Assembly (NCBI GenBank): GCA_964020975.1
Contig: OZ026612.1
Coordinates: 51,388,108 to 51,452,107 of the forward strand
DNA from: Hermodice carunculata
Taxonomy: Eukaryota; Annelida; Polychaeta; Eunicida; Amphinomidae
Direction of reading: 5' to 3'
Length of the DNA stretch: 64,000 bases
The notes below the pieces were generated by a model. It was not told the origin of the DNA, made no database searches, and saw nothing but the letters and a program-made list of their open reading frames with translations. Shown piece by piece: positions 23,629 through 33,834 of this stretch (position 1 is its first letter; every line of letters starts with the position of its first letter). A program made the translations under genes and the position numbers.

Positions 23629-23929
23629 AAAATATATGTAAAACAGTTGACAGAGACTTCCTTATTATAGTCTGGAATTGGCGCCAGCCAACCTATCCCA
23701 TTGACGCACAACGCGTGTTCGTGGGTTTTCCACGCAGTTTACATTCAAATCATTTTGTGAAAATTAAAGGACGAAAAAGATGAAACCCACGACATTGAAA
23801 AACCGGACATCGGCGTGTGCTTCGGCTAGAGAGCTCTACTGGTAACTAGCATAGGCAGTCACATTGTTTTCGAACCTAAGACCAGACAGTCTGTATCCAA
23901 TTAAAATACCCCCTCCCCCACCAACCGAT

Positions 23930-24009
23930 TTTGCCGAAAATTCCAGACATAGCAGTCATATGGTCAAATTAAAAGGTCGGCTGTATTGCCGAGGCAACCC
24001 AGGAAAATA

Positions 24010-24043
<34 letters not shown>

Positions 24044-24432
24044 AGTTACATGATGAATGAAAAGAGTCAGCTATTTTGCCGAGGCAATCCAGACAGAGCA
24101 GTAACATGATCAGATTAAAAGAAAAAAGAAAAAACAACAAAAACAACAAAACAAAAAAACAAAAAACAAAAAAAAAAAAAAAACGAAACAAAAAACAAAC
24201 AAACAAACAAACAAAAAAACCCCAATTATTTTGCAGAGGCAATCCAGACAGAGCAGTAACGTGATCAGATTGAAAGGAAAAAAAACGATAAAAACAAAAA
24301 CAAAAAACAAACAAACAAACAAACAAAAAAACACACACAAAAACAAACAAACAAAAAAAAAAAAAAACACACACAAAAAAAAAACAAACAAACAAAAAAA
24401 AAATTTTGTCGAGGCAATCCAGACAGGCCAGT
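23930..24432. repeat. A-rich interrupted tandem repeat
   Basis: A unit of about 50 bp (TTTTGCCGAGGCAATCCAGA then 'cagtaacatgatcagatta') recurs four to five times (near 23930, 23980, 24070, 24230, 24405). The copies are separated by A-rich spacers with scattered C that have expanded to different lengths. Confidence 0.75.
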
Positions 24433-25505
24433 TATATGATCGAATTCCCAACGCTAGGCTCAGCCCATCGATTTGCTGTGCTGTCTTTAAGTTATCTCCC
24501 AAACGGCCCGTAAGCGGCCAGAAGTATTTTGTCTTCCGTTTTTATGATTTTTATTTAAACGAAGGACATGCCCTTTTATCACTGCATGTTTTTCATCTTT
24601 CCATGCAAACTTTTCGAGTAGTACACGAACAGTTGAATGTACATATTCGAGTACTAGTATCCGAGCAAGGTAACATTGAGCATTAGCAAAGCGCCGCGAA
24701 AATATTGCGGGATTGATCAGGTGTCGACCACTTGTCATGGTGTAAGAAAGTCAAACCTCAAGTATGGTTACACACTTTGTGTATTCCGTAAAACGATCTC
24801 AGAGGGTTGAATTACAAATATTTCCACAGCTTAATATACACATGGTAACTTGCTTTCTTTTCCAACCTTTCTTTGATAATGCGCCATTTGAATCGCATGC
24901 TCCGCCATCACAGCCCAGTGCCGGCTACCCGAGTGAACCAAAATACCAAGTGTCCTACAATGCTGTGGTAGTAACAGTGGTAATAGTAGTACTTGTAGTT
25001 TATTGATGGTTACACACAAGTACGTTTTCCTTCATTAAGGAATGACACCCCCCCCCCAAAAAAAAACAAAACTGTTTATTGTGACAGTCTATGTGTGTTG
25101 ATTATGTTAATGTATCAAATTACAAAAAGTGTTATATTTCAAGAAATTACAGTTAATAACATAATCAAGATTGGAAGTAAAGGAAAAACATCAGTAACTT
25201 CTCAGGGATTTTATACGCTGCGATATTGGGATATTTAGCTAGCTATGAGTACATAAAATCTACCTGTTTCTAAAAAATACATTTTAACGGGTGTGGTAAT
25301 CTGTCTGTCGACAGGACACATCTCGAAGTGGCTTCTTTTGTTTGTCTCTCACAAGATTTTTTTTTCCGTCAGGTTTTCCTAGTTCTGGCAGGGCCAGCTA
25401 TTTTCCCCTTTTTTTGGTGGTGTATTATATTTCTCTACTTTTACAAGTATGGGTAAATGTCAATGCTTTTACAGATCTGATTCCCTGTTTTTTTATCTGT
25501 CACAC

Positions 25506-25745
25506 TCAGAGCAACATCCCGGCTTTCACCCAGCGATGTGCAGTTACCTTTGTCGGAAAAGGCGTGGCTCCATCCTGGTGTTGTATGACGTCACCAAACA
25601 TTTTCCATACATGTGATGCCTGCTTTGCACAGCTTGTCCCAGAGCCCTGTGGGTCCACAATATCTTTGAACTTTCCGCGAATAGCAAGGGCATAGAAGCA
25701 CATAGTCAGTTTGATTGAACGAGGGTTATTGACTCGTTTATTCAT
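25506..25745 (-). pseudogene. possible unidentified coding segment
   Basis: A minus-strand frame of 79 codons includes RGKFKDIVDPQG and ASHVWKMFGDVIQHQDG. It looks more protein-like than its surroundings, but no family is recognised and no splice partners were found. It could be a transposon-derived remnant. Confidence 0.2.
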
Positions 25746-26790
25746 TCATTCAATTCTTATCCTATTCAGGGTGACTTTAGATATAATAAAGACTATCAGA
25801 ACAATCGGTGGATAAATGTATATTCGGACTTGAAAGTAGTGGATATATATGTACACAATTTCCTTATTTGTCATCATGATTATCATCATCTCGCACTTTG
25901 CCCGGGCACAATGTAAGACTAAATCAACAGATTTTCTGATGTTAACTCTTTCAGACAAAAACGACTAAATAACTGCCCAAACTCAGGGTATTTGGCATAT
26001 TAAGATTAATAAATAATTATCATTGACTCTTTGGATTTCCAGTGCACTGTGTTGAGTTGATGACTGATGGACTTTGTGTCACGTTTCCATTCAAAGAGTG
26101 CGGATGGTGTTTCAGGCGGAAAACGGGCCCTCCTCCCTTAAAGTAAGACCTGGTCAACAGCTTCCATTGGTGTCGGTTGGGTGTTTAAGAAAAGCAGTTT
26201 ATGTGGGGCAAGTTACACTCACAGGTCTGCTTTACAGTTCTCATTGAATTTGTTTTCCGTTACTGTTGAAAATGGCCAACAACATTAAAGCAGACGACAT
26301 TTGACCACCAGTCAAGCTGAAGAAGGAAATGGTTAATAGGATCTAAGGGTGCTACTTACGACGTTATATGTAACAGGCCACACAGGTGACAAGAGAAATA
26401 CTCACAACGTTACATTAACGATAATTATGAATTCATTAAAAACACAAGGGATCGCATATGCTCTGTCTACATGTATGAATTGTAAATGGATTTTACAAAC
26501 TGGCCTCTTGCAGCGCTGATACTTGACAATGCGCGGGATTAACGGTATCTTGGGCATCGTCATATGTCATTGCGGGCGTATCGGCTTGAGTAAGGTCTAC
26601 ATTATCATAACATGGTTAAGCACATATAGTTTGTGTCAGGATACATGCTGGACTCCAGGTAACACTCTACTATTTTATCGTCATTATCACACTGTATTTG
26701 TATACGTGAAACAGGGACCTATTCTCGATACCCTGACATTATAGACATTATTTCTGGGACCAACTCTAGGAACCACATGCCATCGATACA

Positions 26791-27090
26791 AGTCTGCAAC
26801 ACTCAGGTAGGGTGGGCTTATACTGTCAATATTATTTTGGTTTTAATTATGTCCTGCAACACTCAGGTAAGGTGGGCTTATGCTGTTTATATTAATTTGG
26901 CTATAATTATATCCTGCAACACTTAGGTAGGGTGGGCTTATACTGACTATATTATTTTGGCTATAATTATGTCCTGCAACACTTAAGTAGGGTGGGCTGG
27001 TACTGTCTATATTGTTTTGGCTGTTAATTAAGTCTTGTAACACTCAGGTAGGGTGGGCTTCTACTGTATATGTTATTTTGGCTTGAATTA
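26791..27090. repeat. 60-bp minisatellite, five units
   Basis: Each unit carries CTGCAACACT...GGTAGGGTGGGCTTATACT followed by 'attattttggctataatta'. Starts lie close to 26793, 26853, 26913, 26973 and 27034. The units differ by a few substitutions, so the array is not recent. Confidence 0.92.
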
Positions 27091-28199
27091 TTGATAAAGT
27101 CTATCATAAACAATCCTCAAGAAGTTTTTTTTTTATTTTGCACTTGGTAATAGCGGCGCGCGGGTTCCTATCGAGCCCCATGATTTTATCTCACTCGACA
27201 TGACCTGACTGCCAGAAGGCCGATATATTTTCTAATTTCCAGCGGTCACTTTGAATGGACGCTTCAGCTCGCAGCATATTACTGGGGTGTGCCTTTTGTC
27301 TCTTCTGAATATAATGCGTGAAAGCACACAAACACACCGAACATGGCAATGTTATAGTTTTTGTTGGAGAATTGCAGAGACACAAAGAGATGAACTTTCC
27401 TATGTATACCATGTATTTATATATGTAAATTGATTTGATATGTGTTGATGTTTATCAAGCAACCCGATTGGGATACTTTATATAAATGCAGAGAACCCCA
27501 ATAATGAACAGGATAACTGGCAAGTCTTACCTAAATGGGTCTATGTGAATTTTGTGCAAAAATTGTCTCTTTTGGAGAGAATTAGAAAACGTTGCTTTAA
27601 ACGTCTACCGATGCAAGACGCCTGTTTGCGTTTGTCCTGAAAGAAACGTGAATTATTATTTTGAAATTAGCCGGTGTATGTTTTTTATTTTAAAGACATA
27701 CTGAAAATATTTGGATTGCTCTCTACCCATGTATTTTTTTTTTGCTGTTTTTCGTTTTTTGAACTCGGATGAAGACTAACAATGTTGTGGGTGTACCTGG
27801 TGTTGATGAATGTGAAAATAAAAAACAGCTGTATGAATACTCCATTAGCCTATCGCGTAAGCAAATAACAGTAAAAAAGTTACTCGTGTCAACCTTAATA
27901 ATACACTCTGCTACATTTTTAATTGAAACTGTAGAACAAATCTGCCAGCAGAGGAGGTTGTCGCTAGCGATTTCCTTTAGCGGTGCCGTAAGAACTGGGC
28001 GCTTAAATTACTTGTCGCGAAACTGATGACGTAACAATGCGACATGGAAGGAGGACATTGAACGTTGCGAACCCAAATGTTTGTTATACGAGCAGTTTAT
28101 TAAGGCTTTTACAATTTAAAGAGGAATATATAGTTTGTAAACACAGCGATGCAGATTTACAATTGTCAGGTAGATGTTCAAGAATTGGTGATTAAAGAT

Positions 28200-28856
28200 T
28201 GGGGAAACATGCAAGTACATATTAAGTATCAACTGAATTTTCTTCTTTCTGACTATGTCAGTGTTGCCAAAGTTCCCAAACTTGCCATCAGACACGCAAG
28301 TTTCAGTCCAAAAGTAACTGTGTCTGTTATGTCAAAATGCGTGTTCATCAGCAACTTCAAAAAAATAAGCATTTGGAACTTTCTCAAACATTACCAGGAG
28401 CCTTGAAAACAGCATACCATGGAACCCCATTTAGGTCACCGAGGAAGGACTGCTTATCAAAATTTTTGAAATTTCTAAACCTGATCTTGACATGGCGATT
28501 TATAACGTTGGACACCATACTTGCACACTTCATAGATTGAATGGAGAGCACTGCTATTGTGGAAGCTAAATCACTTGCTGGCATATGTTGTAGACACGAT
28601 GTATAAATACGCTCTAAATATGTTGAACGATGGTGGCTGATGAAAATGTCATCCGGGTAGGATACCCTATACACCGTTTTGCTTCATTCTTATCCATTAG
28701 TGTTGAGAGAATGTTGCCAGCAGTATGCAGAAGATTGACATGAAAGTGTCCTTTGAAAGAAAAGCTTCTGAAGCCAGTTGATCTATTAATATTTGGAGGC
28801 CCTGATAGAAAGTCTCTGGGGCGCTGGGAGGTCCATGTATCGTAGCAGCAAGGCAC
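28200..28856 (-). mobile_element. LINE endonuclease fragment (degraded)
   Basis: Read on the minus strand, 28856-28614 shows LLHTAGN...LSTLMDKN and PTRMTFSSATIV, the usual end part of a LINE endonuclease. Next, 28674-28384 carries RFRNFKNFDKQSFLGDL followed by GVPW, the typical linker before the reverse transcriptase. A DEHA-like phrase follows near 28350. The pieces lie in different frames and no reverse transcriptase core is present, so this is an old, truncated copy of a different LINE from the one at 1.7-4.5 kb. Confidence 0.7.
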
Positions 28857-29041
28857 GTACAGGCTTCATGAGGAGTGATTTCAATAATGAGGACTTCTAC
28901 ACAATTGTTACATCTGGGCGTGTCTTGTGAGCTACATTACAAGACGTCTATATTCAAGTCCGCTAGCCTGGTCTCCGGGCCCCCTCGATTTCTTTTAAGC
29001 AGTTCATACCCCTCCATTTCATACTATTTTCTTTCTTTCTT

Positions 29042-29045
29042 ATTT

Positions 29046-29115
<70 letters not shown>

Positions 29116-29187
29116 TCCCTCCCTCCCTCCCTCCCTCCCTCCCTTCTTCCTTCCTTCCTTCCTTCCTTCCTTCCTTCCTTCCTTCCT

Positions 29188-29234
<47 letters not shown>
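29042..29234. repeat. (CTTT)n/(CCCT)n/(CCTT)n compound polypyrimidine tract
   Basis: CTTT units are interrupted by blocks of CCCT and CCTT around 29114-29187. Unlike the tracts inside HINEs, it has no hairpin end beside it. Confidence 0.95.
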
Positions 29235-29239
<5 letters not shown>

Positions 29240-29308
29240 GAAACGTATCGGGAATTTCCCACTTATTGCACTGCATACGGAGACTCCTGGCGGATCAAAA
29301 AACATCAG

Positions 29309-29403
29309 TTTTCGGTGCCAACTGCGACTTAAGTCGAACCACTTAAAACGAAATACTCTGAACTATAACAAGGGTGCTATTCCTTGTAAAAAGACCTTTC
29401 ATT
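29309..29403 (+). mobile_element. MITE (ACTCTTTCAGTG family), left half, interrupted by HINE
   Basis: The sequence follows the intact copy at 33066: GGTGCCAACTGCG, 'aagtcgaaccacttaa', 'ctctgaactat', then CTTGTAAAAAGACCTTTCAT. It stops exactly where the 29404 HINE begins. The probable right half resumes at 32343. Confidence 0.65.
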
Positions 29404-29516
29404 AAAGTGTGTGTGTCAACGCACACTTTTCTGTTTTTCTAGGAATTCTTTATTAAAGTGTGTGTGTCAGCACACACTTTTCTGTTTTTCTAGGAATTCT
29501 TTATTTCTTTCTTTCT

Positions 29517-29552
<36 letters not shown>

Positions 29553-29764
29553 TACCGGCAAATTTGTCCGACATTTCATTTGAAAAGTATTATATGTAGA
29601 AACTCCAAACTTGGCACAATTATACTTCTATGGATAAAGTCTGGCCTTTTTATAATGAGAGGTCAAGCTTTTCAAAATTATGCAAATGAGGGTTAATTAA
29701 AGTTTTAAATCTTCAATATCTTATATACTATAGTAGATGTGGTTCCGAATGTATAGGAGTTCGA

Positions 29765-30360
29765 TCATATCAAGGTAAAGGTCATCTCAAATGTCAAGGT
29801 CATGTCAAGGTCAAAGGTCATGTCAAGGTCAAAGGTCAATTTTAAGCCAAAATGTCATTTATGAGGTCAAGGTTCACTTCAGGTAGAGGTCATCTCAAGG
29901 TCAAAGTTCATTTCAAGGTCAAAGGCCACATTCGGTGCAGGCTATCTTCTGGCCATAACTTGGTCAATTTTTATCCAATTTTCATCATGTTGGGCTCACA
30001 TTGTAGCTATTGTAACCTTGCACATTTTTTAAATGTACATGTGACCTCTAAAGTTCAAAGGTCAAGGTCATTTGGACCTTTGAAAGTTTCATCCAATCAT
30101 AACGTGGCCAATCTCCATCCAGTTTTCATCATGTTAGACTCAAATTGTAGGTATTGCTACACTGCACATTTTTATAAGAACATGTAACCTCAAAAAGGCA
30201 AAGGTCAAGGTCACTTGACCCTTTGAAAGTTTCATCTTGCCATGACTTGGGCAATTTTACTCCGATTTGGTTGATGTCCGGCTCAAATTGTGGGTATTGT
30301 AACACTGTGCAATTTACATATGACCTGTAAAGGTCAAAGGTCAAGGTCATTTGGACTTTG
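29765..30360 (+). promoter_or_regulatory. array of nuclear-receptor-type AGGTCA half-sites
   Basis: About ten AGGTCA half-sites lie in 29770-29930, including DR1 arrangements (AGGTCAAAGGTCA) and extended TCAAGGTCA sites. More occur once per core repeat up to 30345. In known systems DR1 binds RXR/HNF4/PPAR-type receptors, and TCAAGGTCA binds ERR/SF-1/FTZ-F1-type monomers. Function here is inferred from motif only. Confidence 0.45.
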
Positions 30361-30816
30361 AAATTTGCATGCAGCCATAAGCTTAATGGAATGTGAAGTA
30401 CCAAAGGACAAAAGTTGTAGCATATAATATTTACAACCTTTGAAGGCACACAGACAGATTGAAAAAAATCTTCTTTTCCAGTTTCTTTCTTTCTTTCTTT
30501 AATTCTTTCTTCTTTACCAGCAAATTTGTCCGACACTTTTCTCGGCCACTACTATACATAGAAACTCCAAACTTGGCATGATTGTACCTCCATACAAGGA
30601 GTTTGGCCATTTTATACACAGAAATGAAGATGTTGAAAATTATGCAAATTAGGGGCATTTGAAATTTTAAATCTTGAATAACTTCAAAGCTATAATAGAT
30701 AGAGATGCCATTCCAACTTCCACTCCTGTGTTATGGAATAGTTGTACATTGCCATACTAATGTGCTTTGAAGACACACACACTGATTTGCTATGCAGCAA
30801 ATCATCTTTCCTAGTT

Positions 30817-30853
<37 letters not shown>

Positions 30854-31099
30854 TTTCTTTCTTTCTTTCTTTCTTTCTTTACCGGCAAATTTGTCCGACA
30901 TTTCATTTGAATAGTATTACATGTAGAAACTCCAAACTTTGCACAATTATACTTCTATGGACAAAGTCTGGCCTTTTTATAATGAGAGGTCATGCTTTTG
31001 AAAATTATGCAAATGAGGGCTAATTAAAGTTTTAAATCTTCAATATCTTGTATACTATAGTAGATGTGGTCCCGAGTGTATAGGAGTTCAATCATAGCA

Positions 31100-31540
31100 A
31101 GGTAAAGGTCATCTCAAATGTCAAGGTCATGTCAAGGTCAAAGGTCATGTCAAGGTCAAAGGTCAATTTAAAGCCAAAATGTCATTTTTGAGGTCAAGGT
31201 TCACTTCAGGTAGAGGTCATCTCAAGGTCAAAGGTCATTTCAAGGTCAAAGGCCACTTTCCTTGGTGGCCTTCTTCTAGCCATAACTTGGTCAATTTTTA
31301 TCTAATTTTGATCATGTTGGGCTCATATTGTAGCTATTGTAAGCCTGCATATTTTGAAATTCATGTGTGACCTCTAATGATCAAAGGTCAAGGTCATTTG
31401 AACCTTTGAAAGTTTCATCCAGTCTCAACTTGGCTATTTTCCATCCAATTCTAATCATGTTAGACTCAAATTGTAGGTATTGCAACACTGCACATTTTTA
31501 TAAGAACACATGACCTCGAAAGGGCAAAGGTCAAGGTCAT
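31100..31540 (+). promoter_or_regulatory. second array of AGGTCA half-sites
   Basis: This is the equivalent stretch in the third body of the concatemer, again with repeated AAGGTCAAAGGTCA and TCAAGGTCA arrangements. Its near identity to the first array shows it was copied with the element. Confidence 0.45.
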
Positions 31541-31859
31541 TTGGCGCTTTGAAAGTTTCATCTTGCCATAACTTGGTAAATTTTCATCCGATTTGGTTCA
31601 TGTTCATGTCAGTTTAACTTCTAATAGGGGGTTCCTGACCATTGTGCATGTAATGAATCTAAAACAAAAGTTGTAGCAATTTGAATTATGCTAAATAGCA
31701 CCATTAGAAATTTTAAATCTTAAATAACTTTAAAGCTGTAATAGATAGAGATGCCATTCCAACTTTTACTCCTGTCTTATGGAATAGTTGTACATTGCCA
31801 TACCAATATGCTTTGAAGACACACACACTGATTTGCTATGCAGCAAATCATCTTTTCCA

Positions 31860-32341
31860 GTCTTTCTTTCTTTCTTTCGTTCTTTCTGTCTTTCTGTCTG
31901 TCTGTCTGTCTTTCTTTCTTTCTTTTTCTTTCTTTCTTTCTGACTGAATTTGAAATTTTCAATCTTGAATATCTTCAACAGTATATTAGAGATGTCATTC
32001 CAACTTCTACTCCTGTTTTATTGAATAGTTGTACATTGCCATACCAATATACTTTGAAGACACACACACTGATTTGCTATGCAGCAAATCATCTTTTCCA
32101 GTCTTTCTTTCTTTCTTTCGTTCTTTCTGTCTTTCTGTCTGTCTGTCTGTCTTTCTTTCTTTCTTTTTCTTTCTTTCTTTCTGACTGAATTTGAAATTTT
32201 CAATCTTGAATATCTTCAACAGTATATTAGAGATGTCATTCCAACTTCTACTCCTGTTTTATTGAATAGTTGTACATTGCCATACCAATATACTTTGAAG
32301 ACACACACACTGATTTGCTATGCAGCAAATCATCTTTCCTA
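31860..32341. repeat. 241-bp tandem duplication
   Basis: The segment following the 3' end at 31860 is repeated with period 241 and appears essentially identical, including its irregular CTTT/CTGT tract. This implies recent duplication. Confidence 0.93.
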
Positions 32342-32342
32342 G

Positions 32343-32490
32343 TTGGAAAACCCGCATTCCTGTACTTACACAGAACATACCCGTCCAGGTCAACATCGCC
32401 CATCGGCGCGCTTTGGGCGCACTGCGCACCAGGCGCGCTGCGAAAGCTATTCTGTCAAAAATATGACACTGGAATAGTTAATGTTAACTG
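32343..32490 (+). mobile_element. probable right half of the interrupted MITE
   Basis: After the HINE end the sequence resembles the right half of the 33066 MITE: 'ccaggtcaaca', a CpG-rich GGCGCGC inverted centre, GCGAAAGCT, then 'atgacactgg'. Similarity is lower than in the left half, so this is tentative. Confidence 0.4.
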
Positions 32491-33065
32491 TCCATCTGTG
32501 TAAGTTGTCTCTTCTCGTAGGGTAGACACTTTTATTTGGGCGAATATGGCCACATCTAACACTTATTTGCGCGTAAGATAAGCAAAATAAATGCAGTACA
32601 ACATACATCTCTGCTAGAGTCACACATCAACACTGAAACAAAAACATTGTTATGCCGGCAAAAATCGGTCAGCATAAACGTAAGCTTAGCACAGAACTAC
32701 CACCATATGTTTTTCAATTCTAAAAGAAAAGCAACATTGTTTTTCCAGAATAAAACAATGTCGAAAAAGGTGAAGTAAGGTATACTGATAGGGCTGGAGT
32801 ACAATTCTCCTTCATAACAAACAACAAAATTAGTTAGAAATAATTGGAGGAGACGATAGTATACCTCCAGCCAGTTTTGATGTTCTTACTTTTATCGAGG
32901 GGATGGGTTGTGGGAGGTGGTCGTGCTGGTAATCCTCTGAGTAAACAGCTGTTTTGTCCTACTCATGGCGCAACGCAATCGAGGACAGCTGTTGACTGGT
33001 TTTCTTTATCACTCCTCATATTAAGAAGACGATGTTTATGACACTAGTCAATTTTTACCATTTTA
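32491..33065. other. no feature recognised
   Basis: Short stretch between two MITE copies, with no coding signal. Confidence 0.4.
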
Positions 33066-33308
33066 ACTCTTTCAGTGCCAATTACGTCTAAAGTCGATCC
33101 ACTTAACTTAAACTAGTCTGAATTATCATTAGGATCCCAGATTCGTATTCCTCGTAAAAAGACCTTTCATTCAAGTACCCGTATGACTATAGTTCCAGAG
33201 CGAATAGCCCAGATCAACAGCTTTTCTCGGCGGTCATTGGCCGCATTGCACCCAATGCGCGCCGAAAAAAAGCTGTTGACTCAGTGCAAAATTTGTCACT
33301 GAAAGAGT
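33066..33308. mobile_element. MITE with 12-bp TIRs and 4-bp target duplication
   Basis: This is a 243-bp non-coding element. ACTCTTTCAGTG at 33066-33077 is matched by its exact complement at 33297-33308. TTTA flanks both sides (33062-33065 and 33309-33312) as a target duplication. The centre holds a long hairpin: TCAACAGCTTTT near 33213 and AAAAGCTGTTGA near 33269, around a GC-rich loop. Related copies lie at 29309 (interrupted) and 50714. The superfamily is not decided; it lies 0.4 kb upstream of the cyclase exon. Confidence 0.85.
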
Positions 33309-33753
33309 TTTAGAGAGAAAGTTTGACAGGGATATATTGGCGTTATGGCCCTCAGGGTAAACTATAGCTTGGAGAATTAAATGTTGTAGACTTGTCCACT
33401 GTTAATTACATCTACTGGAAGGTGTAGCAAAATAGAGGATTGGGAGAGCACATCTTTTGGTGAAATTAATAGCTGCATGTATGTGAATATACTCTTTCTT
33501 TTAACAACACAGATTGGCTCATCTAGTGAGATTATACCTAGTGTCAATATGGAGACATTTTACAATTCCATAGCAAAAAGGTTTGCTAAATGCCGATTAA
33601 CTCTCCCGGGATGGTTTTAGCGGTAATACTTAACATTAATACTTTACACTTGGCATAGCATAGTATCTGTCTCATTGATGAATGCTTAACGTTGATCAAT
33701 CATATGTAATTTTTTGGTTTCAGGGCCAACTCGCGGCAGTATTAAACTCGATC

Positions 33754-33834
33754 ATGGATCAAAAGTTTATCCAATTAGTTAAAATGAAGCCACTTGTTTA
33801 TGAGGAAATTAACTCGGCATTTCGCAGTCTTTGA
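33754..33834 (+). promoter_or_regulatory. upstream ORF overlapping the cyclase start
   Basis: A 26-codon frame begins at ATG 33754, downstream of the putative acceptor, and ends at 33832-33834. It lies in a different frame and overlaps the main start at 33800. If the 33724 exon boundary is right, ribosomes would meet this ATG first, which often lowers translation of the main frame. Confidence 0.5.

Larger units (their letters stand above)
29404..32342 (+). mobile_element. HINE/Helentron-like concatemer with five 3' ends
   Basis: The left end AAAGTGTGTGTGTC with its hairpin is present twice in a row (29404 and 29454), followed by CTTT repeats and a body beginning ACCGGCAAATTTGTCCGACA. The body holds core repeats of about 143 bp rich in AGGTCA. 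Five right ends follow one another (ending 30481, 30814, 31860, 32101, 32342). Four have the hairpin GATTTGCTATGCAGCAAATC and end in CTAG or CCAG before T; the first has a damaged hairpin. Each right end is followed at once by the CTTT tract of the next body. The left AGTGTGTGTGTC is the exact complement of the right GACACACACACT. Flanking DNA indicates insertion between two T bases. No protein is encoded; an autonomous Helentron elsewhere would supply Rep/helicase. Confidence 0.78.

Noticed and set aside
26791-27090. CRISPR-like array of repeats and spacers
   Set aside because: The whole 60-bp unit repeats, including the would-be spacers, and the DNA is eukaryotic.
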